Shown here: in pieces, positions 9,129 to 18,338 of the stretch
Layout: the number at the start of each line of letters is the position of its first letter
Numbering within the stretch: position 1 is the first letter of the stretch
From: JAFKKF01 sp038323025
GTDB taxonomy: Bacteria > Pseudomonadota > Alphaproteobacteria > Rhizobiales > Kaistiaceae
Direction: 5' to 3'
Assembly (NCBI GenBank): GCA_038323025.1
Contig: JBBQGL010000001.1
Coordinates: 1 to 64,000, forward strand
DNA: 64,000 nucleotides
Program-made: the position numbers and the translations under genes
The notes under the pieces: model-generated
Databases searched by the model: none
The model's input: only the letters and a program-made list of their open reading frames with translations
Told to the model about the DNA's origin: nothing

Positions 9129-10199
9129 TCAGCGTCGATTTCCGCGGCGCATCCGTCGGAAGATCCACGAGATGATTCCGGCGGAAACGAGACCCAGGCC
9201 CAGCGCGGCGGCAGATCCGTAGGCGGACCCCGTGAAGGGCAGGCCGCCGGTGTTCATCCCGAATATGCTGGCCACCAGCGTCGGAGGCATGAGCAGGGCG
9301 GTCAATACCGAGAGAACGTAGAGGTGCCGGTTCATTTCCGAGGCCCGCCGATCCGATGCCTCCTCTTGCAGCAGGCGGGCGCGCTCCTGCAGCGCCTCGA
9401 CGTCGTGCCGCAGCGTTTCCATTTGCTGGAGAAGGCGCTGGGCGGTGGCGTGCGTGTCGCGCGGCAATACGGCTTCTGCCGCCCAGTCAACGAAGCGGCG
9501 CAGAGCGGCAGCGAATTTCGAAAGCTGGCGATTGTAGCGGACGAGTTCGTGCCGAACCGATGCAAGCCGGCCGTCCTCATCGAGCTCGCGAGGACGAACC
9601 AGGATACGATCTTCGGTCTGGTCGATGTCCTTCTCGAGTTCTTCGGTCAGCGCGTGCACCCGTTCGAGGACGCTTTCGACGATCGCCTCGAGCACCGCGG
9701 AGGGGCAGGAACACCGGGCGCCGCCATCCACCTTCTCGCGCGCGTTGCCGACGCCCCGCAGCGGACGGCGGCGGCCCGTAACCAGCCAGTGCTCTCCCAT
9801 GACGAAGTGCAGTTGCGCCGGCGCGACCGACGCCTGGCCGAATTCCTGTTCCAGATCGGCGAATACACCCCAGACGCGACCGTCGGCATGATCGATCCGA
9901 AGGTGAGCATCGGTCGACAGGAACGCGCGCCTTGCCCGCTCCGGCAAGGCCGCTTGTGCCTTGCACCAATCGCTGACCCGGAGGTCGACGAGATCAAAGT
10001 GGAGCCAGACAAATCCGCCCTGGAGTTCGGAGAGGACCGGCCTCTGCCCGTTCGGCAAGGGTTCGGCCCGGCCCTGTTCGTCGAACTGGTAGGCCCACAC
10101 CAAACCCGGCGCGGTCTCCGGCCCGGAATGCCGGGGTCGCGCCTCGCCTTTGCCTGACGCGGGAGGCACGGTCGGTGTGAGCGTCTGGTCCATCTGCAA
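9129..10199 (-). CDS. zntB: CorA-superfamily metal transporter, ZntB-like
   Basis: Divalent-cation transporter of the inner membrane, 356 residues. A long cytoplasmic domain is followed by a stalk helix rich in charged residues (about 220-285) and two C-terminal membrane segments. The pore signature GMN appears as SIFGMNTGGLPFTG just after the first segment; GMNxGGxP is the form usual in ZntB rather than MgtE or classical CorA. ZntB is reported to move zinc. The start may be the ATG at 10199 or the one two codons later. No regulatory site was recognised. Confidence 0.85.
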   Translation of the reverse strand: MQMDQTLTPTVPPASGKGEARPRHSGPETAPGLVWAYQFDEQGRAEPLPNGQRPVLSELQGGFVWLHFDLVDLRVSDWCKAQAALPERARRAFLSTDAHLRIDHADGRVWGVFADLEQEFGQASVAPAQLHFVMGEHWLVTGRRRPLRGVGNAREKVDGGARCSCPSAVLEAIVESVLERVHALTEELEKDIDQTEDRILVRPRELDEDGRLASVRHELVRYNRQLSKFAAALRRFVDWAAEAVLPRDTHATAQRLLQQMETLRHDVEALQERARLLQEEASDRRASEMNRHLYVLSVLTALLMPPTLVASIFGMNTGGLPFTGSAYGSAAALGLGLVSAGIISWIFRRMRRGNRR

Positions 10200-10267
10200 C
10201 GATCGATCTCATTTGCCAAGGACCGGCTCTTCCGCGCCGGGTGTCTTCGGCGCCGGAACGCGCCCCG

Positions 10268-10471
10268 TCAGGAACCCTGATCGGCGGAACCGCTTGTCTG
10301 CTCGCCCAAACCCGCCACCAGGCGTTGTTTGAAGTTGTGCCTGGACAGCAGGGCCCGTGCGGCGGAGCGAGACTCCGCGATCAGGACGTCGACAGCTCCG
10401 TCATTCATCCTGACCACAAGGAAAGGCAACCCATCTTTCGGCGGCGCATAGATCGCGTTCGCGATGGCCAT
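10268..10471 (-). CDS. Hypothetical small protein (67 aa)
   Basis: Reads like a real small protein: a beta-rich first half (GLPFLVVRMNDGAVDVLIAE) and a helix (SRSAARALLSRHNFKQRLV). No cysteine motif, signal peptide or known domain. It lies 68 bp upstream of zntB on the same strand, so it could be cotranscribed with it. Function unknown. Confidence 0.5.
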   Translation of the reverse strand: MAIANAIYAPPKDGLPFLVVRMNDGAVDVLIAESRSAARALLSRHNFKQRLVAGLGEQTSGSADQGS

Positions 10472-10583
10472 TTTGGTTACTCCGGTCTGCGTTCAGCCAG
10501 CCTACTGGAGTTGGCCGACCGGGGAAATCGGAGCGGCCCGATGTCGGCCAATCGCCTGACCGCTGTTGTCGCTGGCGACATTC

Positions 10584-10997
10584 TTACTCGATCTCCACTT
10601 CTATCCGCCGGATGAGGAGATCGATCTCCCGCAACCTGGCCACCTCAAAACATTCCCGGTCGAATGGATGTATGCCTTGATCCGGCGCGGCCGCCTTCAT
10701 TTCGTGGAGGGCGGCTCGGAGTTGCACGGGCGTTGCGAGGGGGCCGCGTGTGCGCAGCAGTCTGTCGAAGACGTGGAATTCTGCCAGCGCCTCGTCGTGC
10801 AACTGCCGGAAAGTACCCGCCTTCGAAACCATCGATTTGTACTTCTTTGCGCGAGCCTCGGCGCGCGCCGCCTGTGTACGGTGCTGGGTGAATCGCTTTT
10901 GAGGGTTCCAAGCCACGGAGCGCTCAACGGCCGTTTGAGGCCTTCTGGAAGGGACGCAGGGGCCTTGGCCAACGGTCGAATCCCGCGATACCGCCAT
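10584..10997 (-). CDS. Hypothetical protein, helical
   Basis: The frame is open further upstream, but only the last about 110 residues look like protein: basic QKRFTQHRTQAARAEARAKK, then helices ending in a charged LREIDLLIRRIEVEIE. I chose the ATG at 10997 (137 aa) as a compromise; the true start is unclear. No recognised domain. Mid-to-low confidence that it is expressed. Confidence 0.38.
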   Translation of the reverse strand: MAVSRDSTVGQGPCVPSRRPQTAVERSVAWNPQKRFTQHRTQAARAEARAKKYKSMVSKAGTFRQLHDEALAEFHVFDRLLRTRGPLATPVQLRAALHEMKAAAPDQGIHPFDRECFEVARLREIDLLIRRIEVEIE

Positions 10998-11243
10998 GCA
11001 TCGGCCATATCCGCCGCCGCGGCTGGCTGGTCTGAAGGAAACAAGGCCCGCGCAGGCGCCAGTCAACCTCCCGCCGTTGGTCGTTTGACGGTATGGCGCC
11101 GGGGTCTCCGCGAGTTTGCGGTCGCCGTGTTCTGAGTAAGGCCATGCCCCGCTCCCTACCCAAAAACTATCACATTCGGATGACGGAGACGCGACGGTGG
11201 GTGTGCCCGGCCACACTCGATCAGACCAGAACGGGGTCCACAA

Positions 11244-11603
11244 CCAACAGCCGCCTGCATCCCAGCACTTTGAAGAGAGGCTTATTACGACAAATATATA
11301 TTTCGATACTCATACCTTAGTGCAAAAATACAGGCTGGATGGGTCACTTGGTCGTCAATCAATCGCAAGAATTTTGACATAACGGAAGTTGTCCGTGAGA
11401 AGCATAAAAATATATGTTCCGAATTTTGGAATATAAGTGTTGGTGCGGCTTTGGGGCATACCATATAACTTGAAATCGGGTGGCCGGAATGTTTCGATCA
11501 CCCGAGCAAATGTTGATTTGTTCGTCATGAGCTATAGCGGCGGGTGGCGGCCGACCGCCGCGACTGGGTAACCCAGCGGAATTCTCGCCTGAAGGGACCA
11601 CCT
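11244..11603. other. Intergenic, AT-rich stretch without recognised genes
   Basis: The stretch 11280-11480 is clearly poorer in GC than its surroundings and has stop codons in all frames. It contains an imperfect palindrome TTCCGAATTTTGGAA near 11415 but no clear terminator or known operator. It may carry the promoter of the small gene at 11604. Confidence 0.45.
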
Positions 11604-11933
11604 ATGAAGACGCTCGATCCGGGAAACGCAGTCAACAAACAAGCAATCAAGGCGTCGATCACGGACGCGATTTCAAAGGAGCTGGTTGGCTCCAATCACG
11701 ACGAGATCGGTCGAAAGGTCGACGCCGAATACGAGAGGCTCCTCGTCGGAGCCGTGATCTTCGCGCACATTCCTTCGCTGACCGCCGGCTCGGTCAGACG
11801 CGAAATGAGGGAGGACGGCGTTCGCCGTCGGTCAAGAGTCGCGGCGGCGGGACGAGCGTCGGGCGCCCCGGCTTTGCCTCTGCCCCTGACTTCGGCCAAC
11901 CCCAAGACGATCCGCGTGGCGCTAAGGGCATAG
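11604..11933 (+). CDS. Hypothetical small helical protein
   Basis: Starts at ATG 11604 behind GAAGGGA (8 bases upstream); 109 residues. The first 70 residues form three predicted helices (KQAIKASITDAISKEL, DEIGRKVDAEYERLLVGAVI, SLTAGSVRREMRED), in the manner of small three-helix dimerisation proteins. The rest is low-complexity and may be read through from non-coding sequence. Function unknown. Confidence 0.5.
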   Translation: MKTLDPGNAVNKQAIKASITDAISKELVGSNHDEIGRKVDAEYERLLVGAVIFAHIPSLTAGSVRREMREDGVRRRSRVAAAGRASGAPALPLPLTSANPKTIRVALRA

Positions 11934-12088
11934 CTCGCGCAAGCCTGGTGCCGTCACCACTCGCGTATCGCGGTCGAGTGCATCGTCCGCCATCGCATTA
12001 TTGAAATGTTGCCGTGGTGCGGTAGGCGTCTGCCGGTGGCAAGAGGGCACCGCCGGCTCACGACCGAAACAAGCTGTCGGGGCAGCGC

Positions 12089-12268
12089 ATGTTGGCGTCG
12101 AGCGGATATTGGGCGAAGGCCAATGAGGCTTTGGAGCGGTCCGACCGCGCAACGCAGACCCAGACGAAGCGGTTCTTCGTGACCGTCGCGCTCGTCTATG
12201 TCTCGCTTGCGGACAGAGAAGAGCGCATAAGTGTCTGGGCGCCGCTGATCGGTACGCGGCCTAACTGA
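12089..12268 (+). CDS. Possible small protein (59 aa)
   Basis: Frame begins MLASSGYWAKANEALERSD and has a hydrophobic centre (FFVTVALVYVSLA) that could be a membrane segment. No convincing ribosome binding site and no family known to me. Included because it is an uninterrupted frame in an otherwise empty region; may well be non-coding. Confidence 0.25.
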   Translation: MLASSGYWAKANEALERSDRATQTQTKRFFVTVALVYVSLADREERISVWAPLIGTRPN

Positions 12269-12349
12269 GCGGTGATTCAGGGACAGGGTCGCTGCCGGGA
12301 CGCGGCCGGCAGGGCGCCGGCCATCCGTCTCCCGTAATGGAACAAATCC

Positions 12350-12838
12350 CTACTGGAACGTCTTCCGGTATTCCTCGAAGTCGCCAAGCCACATGTCAAA
12401 GGCATTCTCTATTTGCGTCTGGGTGAATCCCCCACCGTACGCAATCATATACAGGTCCAGACAGGTGCCATCGCCCTTGGTCCAGGTAATTACCGACCAA
12501 TGATCAGCGATCCACTGATTGATCTGTTCATAGGTTGGCTTCTTGTCGTCGGTATAGCAAATGTTAAACGCCAGGCTGCAATTGCCCGTGCATTTCTTTC
12601 CGGATTTCGGAAAGACATTTATGAAATACTTGTGCCCCTCCGTTTTCACTTCGAGCCAAACGAGGCCCTTGTCGTCCGACTGCGGGGCTTTGACCGACCC
12701 GTAACCCTTGGCAATTTCGGCGATCTTGTCCAGGTCGGAACCCGCGATCATGTCGTCGGCCGCGTGAGCGACGCCCAACGCCGCGGAGATGAACAACAAG
12801 AAGCCCGCCACCACAAGCTTTGCCAGATTGAAACTCAT
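12350..12838 (-). CDS. Secreted YbjN-domain protein
   Basis: A 162-residue protein with a Sec signal peptide (basic start, hydrophobic VVAGFLLFISAALGVAHA, likely cut after AHA) followed by a YbjN-type domain (LVWLEVKTEGHKYFINVFP; helix INQWIADHWSVITW; C-terminal ENAFDMWLGDFEEYRK). Four cysteines (KKCTGNCSLAFNIC and GTCLD) could form periplasmic disulfides. I prefer ATG 12838, which follows GGGGGA, over an upstream ATG at 12859. YbjN proteins are linked to stress and motility control in enterobacteria, but the secreted versions have no defined role. Confidence 0.8.
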   Translation of the reverse strand: MSFNLAKLVVAGFLLFISAALGVAHAADDMIAGSDLDKIAEIAKGYGSVKAPQSDDKGLVWLEVKTEGHKYFINVFPKSGKKCTGNCSLAFNICYTDDKKPTYEQINQWIADHWSVITWTKGDGTCLDLYMIAYGGGFTQTQIENAFDMWLGDFEEYRKTFQ

Positions 12839-12859
12839 CGCATTATCCCCCAATGCCAT

Positions 12860-13167
12860 GGAGGCCCTGTTCAGAAGTCAGGACCACTGTTGGCCCCAAT
12901 TTACTCTGAACGCCGGAGCCGGGCAACGATGGGTTGCCCAAGCGCGACGGCGCGCAAGCGGTATTCATTCGTGGGCGGTAACTTCGAAGCGATAGGCTTC
13001 AGGAGCCGGAGTTACCCCGGTGTCGCCGGGGCCGGTGGGCGGGCGCCGCCGCTCCCGCGGGCCCTTGGCAAGCGCGCCAACGCGCGCGCCATTCGTCCTG
13101 ACAGGCAGGCGGCCCGATCCGAGGCCGGTTACGCCTAGAGCGAGCCGGATCGAGCCAGGTCTATCCG
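12860..13167. other. Intergenic region without recognised features
   Basis: GC-rich non-coding DNA between the YbjN-domain gene and the GlsB/YeaQ-type gene. Frames open here have no family resemblance. No hairpin with a T-run was seen. Confidence 0.5.
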
Positions 13168-13437
13168 CTACCCGCGGTTTCGCATTCCGCCCGATATCAA
13201 GCGCGCGATGACCAGCAGAATGATTGCGCCGATCGCTGCGGAGATGATCGCACCGATGATGCCGCCGCCAAGCTCGAGACCGATCCTCGGAAACAGGAGA
13301 CCGGCGATGATCGCGCCGACGACGCCGACGACCAGGTCACCGATCAGACCGAATCCGCCGCCTTTCACAATTTGCCCGGCGAGCCAGCCCGCGACGATGC
13401 CGATGACGATGAAAATAATCCAGGCTTCGACGCCCAT
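13168..13437 (-). CDS. GlsB/YeaQ/YmgE-family stress membrane protein
   Basis: An 89-residue protein made of three membrane helices rich in glycine and alanine, with the family pattern GIVAGWLAGQIVKGGGFG in the first loop and DLVVGVVGAIIAG in the second helix. The start follows GGAGG. Members are induced by acid, osmotic or other general stress in several bacteria; their molecular activity is not established. It stands alone. Confidence 0.9.
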   Translation of the reverse strand: MGVEAWIIFIVIGIVAGWLAGQIVKGGGFGLIGDLVVGVVGAIIAGLLFPRIGLELGGGIIGAIISAAIGAIILLVIARLISGGMRNRG

Positions 13438-13546
13438 CAGAGTGCCTCCGTGTCGGAGAATCGACCCCCGGAGAGTACGCTCGTCGGGGCGGGAGGCAAC
13501 GTGCCGGATTGAACAGGTCGCTCGGGGTGACCTCCCCGTGGCAGGC

Positions 13547-14569
13547 CTACGGTGTCGGCGCGTCGTTCCGCAGAAGCTTCTCGTGTTTCAGCTCGGCCCA
13601 CAGGGCGGCGGGTATCTCCTGCCTGAAGAGGCCTAGGTTGGCCTTCACGTGTTCGGGCCGGAATCCACCGGGAATAACCGAGGCGACCGACGGGTGATGC
13701 ATGGGGAACTGGAGCGCCACGGCGGCGAGCGGGACCCCGTGGCGTTTGCAGACAGCCTCGATCTTGCGGGCGCGGTCCAATTGCGCCGGAGTGGCGTCGG
13801 CATAGTTGTACTTCGCCCCCGCGACAGGGCCAGTCGCGTAGAGGCCGGAGGAGAACACGCCGGCGATCACGATGCCGACGCCGCGCTCTGCGCAGAGCGG
13901 TAGCTCTTTGTCCAGGGTATCCTGCTCGCCGAGGGTGTAGCGCATCGCCAGCATGAAGAAGTCGAGGTCGAACAGGTCGAGGAAGCGCGGGATCATTCCG
14001 AGCTCGTTGATGCCGGCGCCAATCGCGCCGATGACGCCTTGCTCGCGCAGGCTGGCGAGGGCGCGGTAGCCACTCGTCGCCAGCTGGGCAAGGTAAGCGG
14101 AGACGAGCGCCTCGGTCTTGTGGAACCAGAAGTCGAGGTCGTGGATGATGAGCATGTCGACGCGGTTCATGCCGAGGCGCTGCAGGCTGTCCTCGTAGGC
14201 GCGCATGATGCCGTCGTAGCTATAGTCGAAACGGATATCGAAGGAGAGCCCACCGCTCCAGCCCGTGCGGTCGAAGGTCTCGGGGTTTGCCGGCGCGCTG
14301 AGCACGCGGCCGACCTTGGTGGAGAGCAGGGCCTCCTGGCGCGGCCGGTGATAGAGATGCCGGCCGATCCGGTGCTCACTCTGGCCGCGGCCATACCAGG
14401 GCGCGGTGTCGTAATATCGGATGCCCGCATCCCACGCCGCGGTCAGCGTCGCTTCGGCATCGGCCTCGGTGACCCTGGTGAATAGCTCGCCGAGCGGAGC
14501 GCCGCCGAACCCCATCTGGGGCAGCATGATCTTCGAGCGGCCAAGACGCCTTTGCTGAAATGGGTCCAT
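13547..14569 (-). CDS. Aldo/keto reductase, probable sugar dehydrogenase
   Basis: TIM-barrel NAD(P)-dependent oxidoreductase of 340 residues. The catalytic pattern is visible: DTAPWYGRGQSE (Asp, Tyr), the lysine in LLSTKVGR and the histidine in VDMLIIHDLD. The sequence resembles D-threo-aldose (L-fucose) 1-dehydrogenases and pyridoxal 4-dehydrogenase. It is the last gene of the run behind a sugar ABC importer (53 bp after the permease), which favours oxidation of the imported sugar. The exact substrate is unknown. Confidence 0.85.
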   Translation of the reverse strand: MDPFQQRRLGRSKIMLPQMGFGGAPLGELFTRVTEADAEATLTAAWDAGIRYYDTAPWYGRGQSEHRIGRHLYHRPRQEALLSTKVGRVLSAPANPETFDRTGWSGGLSFDIRFDYSYDGIMRAYEDSLQRLGMNRVDMLIIHDLDFWFHKTEALVSAYLAQLATSGYRALASLREQGVIGAIGAGINELGMIPRFLDLFDLDFFMLAMRYTLGEQDTLDKELPLCAERGVGIVIAGVFSSGLYATGPVAGAKYNYADATPAQLDRARKIEAVCKRHGVPLAAVALQFPMHHPSVASVIPGGFRPEHVKANLGLFRQEIPAALWAELKHEKLLRNDAPTP

Positions 14570-14622
14570 GTTCCTGATGTTTCCCTGTTAGTCCGGCCCG
14601 GCAGCGACAGGCCCTGCTTTTG

Positions 14623-15726
14623 TCATCCGCGGGCGGAGATGCGCCGCTGCAGCGCCTCCAGCAGAACGGCCGTCAGGATGATCGTACCCGTGGCGAAGCC
14701 CTGCCAGAAAATCTCGATGCGGGCGAGGTTGAGGAAGTTACGGGTCAGCGCGATGATCACCACGCCGATGATCGTGCGCAGGATTTTGCCCTGACCGCCG
14801 GAGAGGCTAGTGCCGCCGATCACCACGGCGGCGATCACCTCGAACTCCAGGCCCTCGCCGGTATTCGGCGAGACCGCTCCGAGGCGGGACAGGCTGACAA
14901 GGCCGGCGAGCGATGCGGTGAACCCGACGATCATCATGCAGTAGATCTTGATGTGGTCGGCGCGGATGCCGGAAAGGACGGCCACCGTGCGGTTCGAGCC
15001 GACCGCGTAGACGCGCTTGCCGAAGGTGGTGCGATCGAGAACGAACCAGCCGACCGCATAAACCACGATCGCTATCCACAGAATGTTCTGGATAGGCAGC
15101 CAGACGATAAGGTCGGCAAGCGAGCCGGAGTTTGCCGCGCTGGTGAAGGCAAACGGCAATGGCAAGTCCACCCAGCGGCCCTGGCCGAACGCCTTGATCG
15201 CCGCGGGCATGTCGGGAATAGGCTGTCCCTGGGTGACGACAAGGGTGAGGCTTCTTGCCATCATCAGCGTCCCGAGCGTCACGATGAAAGACGGAATCCT
15301 CGCCTTGGTGACGACTAGGCCGGCGACGAGACCGAACGCAGGGCCGACCAACAGGGCCGCCCCGATGGCCAGGAGGATAATCCACAAGTCCTGCTCGCCG
15401 ACGACCGGCGAGGGCATCCAGCGCACCATGAGCCAGCCGGCGACCGCTGCCGACAGGCCGACCACAGAGCCGACCGAGACGTCGAATTCGCCGGAAATCA
15501 TCACGATGGTCATGCCGGCGCCGACGATCAGCATGACCGTCATCTGGCCGAGCAGGTTGCCGACGTTCACCGGCGACAGGAATCGCTCGTTGGCGACCTG
15601 CATCACGACCACGAGGATCGCAAGGACGCCCAGCGCCTGGATCAGGCTGTAGGAGCGCTTGAGGTTGGCGAGAAGCCGGGAAGGGGCCGCGGGCCGGGCG
15701 GGTTCCGGGGCGGAAACGGTGGTCAT
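14623..15726 (-). CDS. Sugar ABC transporter permease (RbsC family)
   Basis: Inner-membrane subunit with about ten hydrophobic segments, 367 residues from the ATG at 15726. The start overlaps the stop of the ATPase gene (ATGA), which decides it over a longer frame to 15846. Family features include GAGMTIVMISGEFDVSVGSVVGL near the N-terminus and GGTSLSGGQG near the C-terminus (the EAA-like cytoplasmic loop of RbsC-type permeases). It pairs with the ATPase and binding protein upstream. Confidence 0.92.
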   Translation of the reverse strand: MTTVSAPEPARPAAPSRLLANLKRSYSLIQALGVLAILVVVMQVANERFLSPVNVGNLLGQMTVMLIVGAGMTIVMISGEFDVSVGSVVGLSAAVAGWLMVRWMPSPVVGEQDLWIILLAIGAALLVGPAFGLVAGLVVTKARIPSFIVTLGTLMMARSLTLVVTQGQPIPDMPAAIKAFGQGRWVDLPLPFAFTSAANSGSLADLIVWLPIQNILWIAIVVYAVGWFVLDRTTFGKRVYAVGSNRTVAVLSGIRADHIKIYCMMIVGFTASLAGLVSLSRLGAVSPNTGEGLEFEVIAAVVIGGTSLSGGQGKILRTIIGVVIIALTRNFLNLARIEIFWQGFATGTIILTAVLLEALQRRISARG

Positions 15727-17312
15727 GCCGCGACCGCCTGAATCTCGCCGCAGGCCGAAGCGTGAAGGATGCTCTGGCGGTCGATCGCGTCGCCCACCAG
15801 TTCGCCGATGATGGCGCCGCGGAACATGATCATCACACGGTCGCACAACGCGACCAGCTCCTCGAGTTCCGTCGTCACAAGCAGAACCCCGACGCCCGTC
15901 CCCGCGATTTCATCGATGATCCCCCTGATCTCCGCCTTCGAGCCGACGTCGATGCCGATGGTCGGCTCGTCCATCACAAAGACCTTCGGATTGGTCTCGA
16001 GCCACTTCGCGAACAGCACCTTTTGCTGGTTGCCGCCGGAGAGCTGGCGGGCTCGCGCCGACGGTCCCGGAGCGAGCACGTGCAAACGCTTGATATTGCG
16101 CTCGGCCGTAGCGGTCATGGCATCGCGGTCGAGGGCCCCGCCGAAGCGGGCGAAGCGGGACAGAATTGGCAGGCAGATGTTTTCGACCAGGGTGAATTCC
16201 GGAAGAATTCCCTCGCGCAGCCGATCGCTGGTGAGCAGAGCGATGCCGGACTTTAGCGAGCCGGCAGGATCGCCGGGAGGCACCGGCCGCCCATCGATAA
16301 GGACACGGCCGGTGGAGGGGCGCTCCGAGGCGCCGAAAATGGCGCGGGACAGGTCGCTGAGGCCCGAGCCGGCGAGCCCGGTCACGCCCACCACCTCGCC
16401 GGCACGCAGGCCGAAATTGATGGTGTGCAGTCGCCCTGGAATGGTGAGGTTCTCGACCTGCAACAAGGGTGCGCCGCCCGTGGCGCCGATGGCGTGGCTG
16501 GCGCGGCGGGTCGTCTCGACGTTCCTGCCGATCATGGCGGCGACCACCTGGGGCAGGGTGGTTGCCCGCACCGGCCCATCGGCCACCACCTCGCCATCGC
16601 GCATCACGGTGAGGTCGTCGCAGACCTCGAATATCTCGGCCAGGTAGTGCGAGATCAGCACGACACCGACGCCTTCGGCGGCAAGGCGACGGATAAGGCG
16701 GAGGGCTACGCGTACCTCGGCATCGGTCAGCGACGAGGTCGGCTCGTCGAGGAGGAGAATCCGTGGATCCAGGCTCACCGCCTTGATGATCTGGACCATT
16801 TTCTTGAGGTCGTTCGGAAGGGTGCCGACGACATCGTTGGGGCCGACGTCGATCTCGTATTGCCGGAGGAGCCTGGCGGCCGAGTCGCGCATCGAACGCC
16901 GGCGGATGATCCCCAGTCCATAGGTCGGCTCGTTGTTGAGGAGGAGGTTCTCGGCCACCGTCATGGTCTGGACCAGGTTGATGTCCTGGTGGACAGTGAC
17001 GATGCGCTCGGCCAGCGCCTGGTCGGCCCCGGAAAAGCGGACCTGCCTGCCGTCCAGTTCCATCACGCCGTCATCGGGCTGGTGCACGCCGGCAATGACT
17101 TTGGCGAGTGTCGACTTGCCGGCTCCGTTCTCGCCGACGAGGCCCCTGACGCGACCGGCGGCGATCGAAAAGTCGACGCCGCGCAGGGCGCGCACGGCGG
17201 CGAAGCTGCGCACCAGGCCGCGGCAGCGAAGCAATGGGACGGCGCCCGATTCCACGGCCGGCGCGGAATCGGGGCGTGGGAGACCCGTCAAGGTGTCGTC
17301 AGGCGACTGCAT
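15723..17312 (-). CDS. Sugar ABC transporter ATP-binding protein (RbsA/MglA type, two NBDs)
   Basis: Duplicated ATPase of 529 residues from the ATG at 17312 (a GTG at 17369, nine bases after the binding-protein stop, would add 19 residues). The N-terminal half has Walker A GENGAGKST and the C-terminal half the signature LSGGNQQKVLFAKWL with Walker B VFVMDEPTIGID. As in other RbsA-type proteins the second nucleotide site is degenerate. It powers uptake through the permease encoded immediately downstream. Confidence 0.93.
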   Translation of the reverse strand: MQSPDDTLTGLPRPDSAPAVESGAVPLLRCRGLVRSFAAVRALRGVDFSIAAGRVRGLVGENGAGKSTLAKVIAGVHQPDDGVMELDGRQVRFSGADQALAERIVTVHQDINLVQTMTVAENLLLNNEPTYGLGIIRRRSMRDSAARLLRQYEIDVGPNDVVGTLPNDLKKMVQIIKAVSLDPRILLLDEPTSSLTDAEVRVALRLIRRLAAEGVGVVLISHYLAEIFEVCDDLTVMRDGEVVADGPVRATTLPQVVAAMIGRNVETTRRASHAIGATGGAPLLQVENLTIPGRLHTINFGLRAGEVVGVTGLAGSGLSDLSRAIFGASERPSTGRVLIDGRPVPPGDPAGSLKSGIALLTSDRLREGILPEFTLVENICLPILSRFARFGGALDRDAMTATAERNIKRLHVLAPGPSARARQLSGGNQQKVLFAKWLETNPKVFVMDEPTIGIDVGSKAEIRGIIDEIAGTGVGVLLVTTELEELVALCDRVMIMFRGAIIGELVGDAIDRQSILHASACGEIQAVAA

Positions 17313-17378
17313 CGTCTGCTCGCGATGCGGTGAAACTCGCCGGGCCTGCAGCCCGGCGAGTGCGTTCACCTCGAGCGA

Positions 17379-18338
17379 CTACTTGCCGGTCACTTGCGGA
17401 TCGTTGGCGAAGTCGGCTGCGTTCTCCTTCGTCAGCAGCTTGGTGCCGAGTCCGACAAAATCCTTGACCTCGCCGCCGGTAAGCTTGGTGAGGACAATAT
17501 TCATGCCCTCATGGCCCATCGTGAAAGGATCCTGGACGACAAGTCCATCGATCTTGCCGGCCTTGACCATGTCATAGGACACGGGGTCGAGATCGAAGCC
17601 GACGAGCTTCACCTGACCGGCCTTTCCGGCCTGTTCGAGGGCCTGATAGGCGCCCTGCAGAACGAGCTGGTTGAAGGCGAAAACACCCTTCACATCGGGC
17701 TCGGAGATCAGCAGGTCCTCCATCGCCTGGCGTGAGGCGTCGAGGGTCAGGGCAGCTACGGGCTGCTCGGGCAGCACGGTCAGGCCGAGGTCCTTTGCCT
17801 TGTCCTCGAAGCCCTTCTGCCGGGTCTGGCCGTTGTCGTTGGTGGGCGCGTGGTCGAGGGTGATGACCTTGCTGCCCTTCGGGAGAAGCTTGGCCATGTA
17901 CTCGCCGGCCTGCTCACCGCCCTTCTGGTTGTCGGTGATGATCAGGCTGATGTACTTGCCCGAGCGGATGCCGATGTCCGTGATCACCACAGGGATGTCC
18001 TGGGCATTGAAGATCGTCTTGATCGGCTCCGCGACCATCACGCTGTCGCCCGGGAAGATGAGGACGCCGTTGACGCCCTGGGAATTGAGATCCTCGAGGT
18101 CGGCAACCTGCTTGGCCTTGTCGGTGTCGCCACCGTTGGTGACGATCATGTCGACGTTGACGTCTTTGGCCTTCCATTCCTCAACGGCCTTCTTCGCACC
18201 ATTGACCATGGTCACCAGGAAGGGGTTGGTGCCCCAGAATACCGAGTAGCCGATCTTGAAGTCCTTGGCGCTGGCCGGGGCCGCTCCGAGAGCGGCGGCG
18301 GCGACGGCAGCCGTCAGAAGCAATTTCATGGAACGCAT
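17379..18338 (-). CDS. Periplasmic sugar-binding protein (RbsB-like)
   Basis: A 319-residue solute-binding protein with a Sec signal (MRSMKLLLTAAVAAAALGAAPASA, cut before KDFKIG). It belongs to the type I periplasmic-binding fold of ribose, galactose and related sugars (YSVFWGTNPFLVTMVNGAKKA at the start, FNQLVLQGAYQAL and GFDLDPVSYDMV later). First gene of the importer operon; the 347 bp up to ccoN hold its promoter. Ligand unknown. Confidence 0.9.
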   Translation of the reverse strand: MRSMKLLLTAAVAAAALGAAPASAKDFKIGYSVFWGTNPFLVTMVNGAKKAVEEWKAKDVNVDMIVTNGGDTDKAKQVADLEDLNSQGVNGVLIFPGDSVMVAEPIKTIFNAQDIPVVITDIGIRSGKYISLIITDNQKGGEQAGEYMAKLLPKGSKVITLDHAPTNDNGQTRQKGFEDKAKDLGLTVLPEQPVAALTLDASRQAMEDLLISEPDVKGVFAFNQLVLQGAYQALEQAGKAGQVKLVGFDLDPVSYDMVKAGKIDGLVVQDPFTMGHEGMNIVLTKLTGGEVKDFVGLGTKLLTKENAADFANDPQVTGK

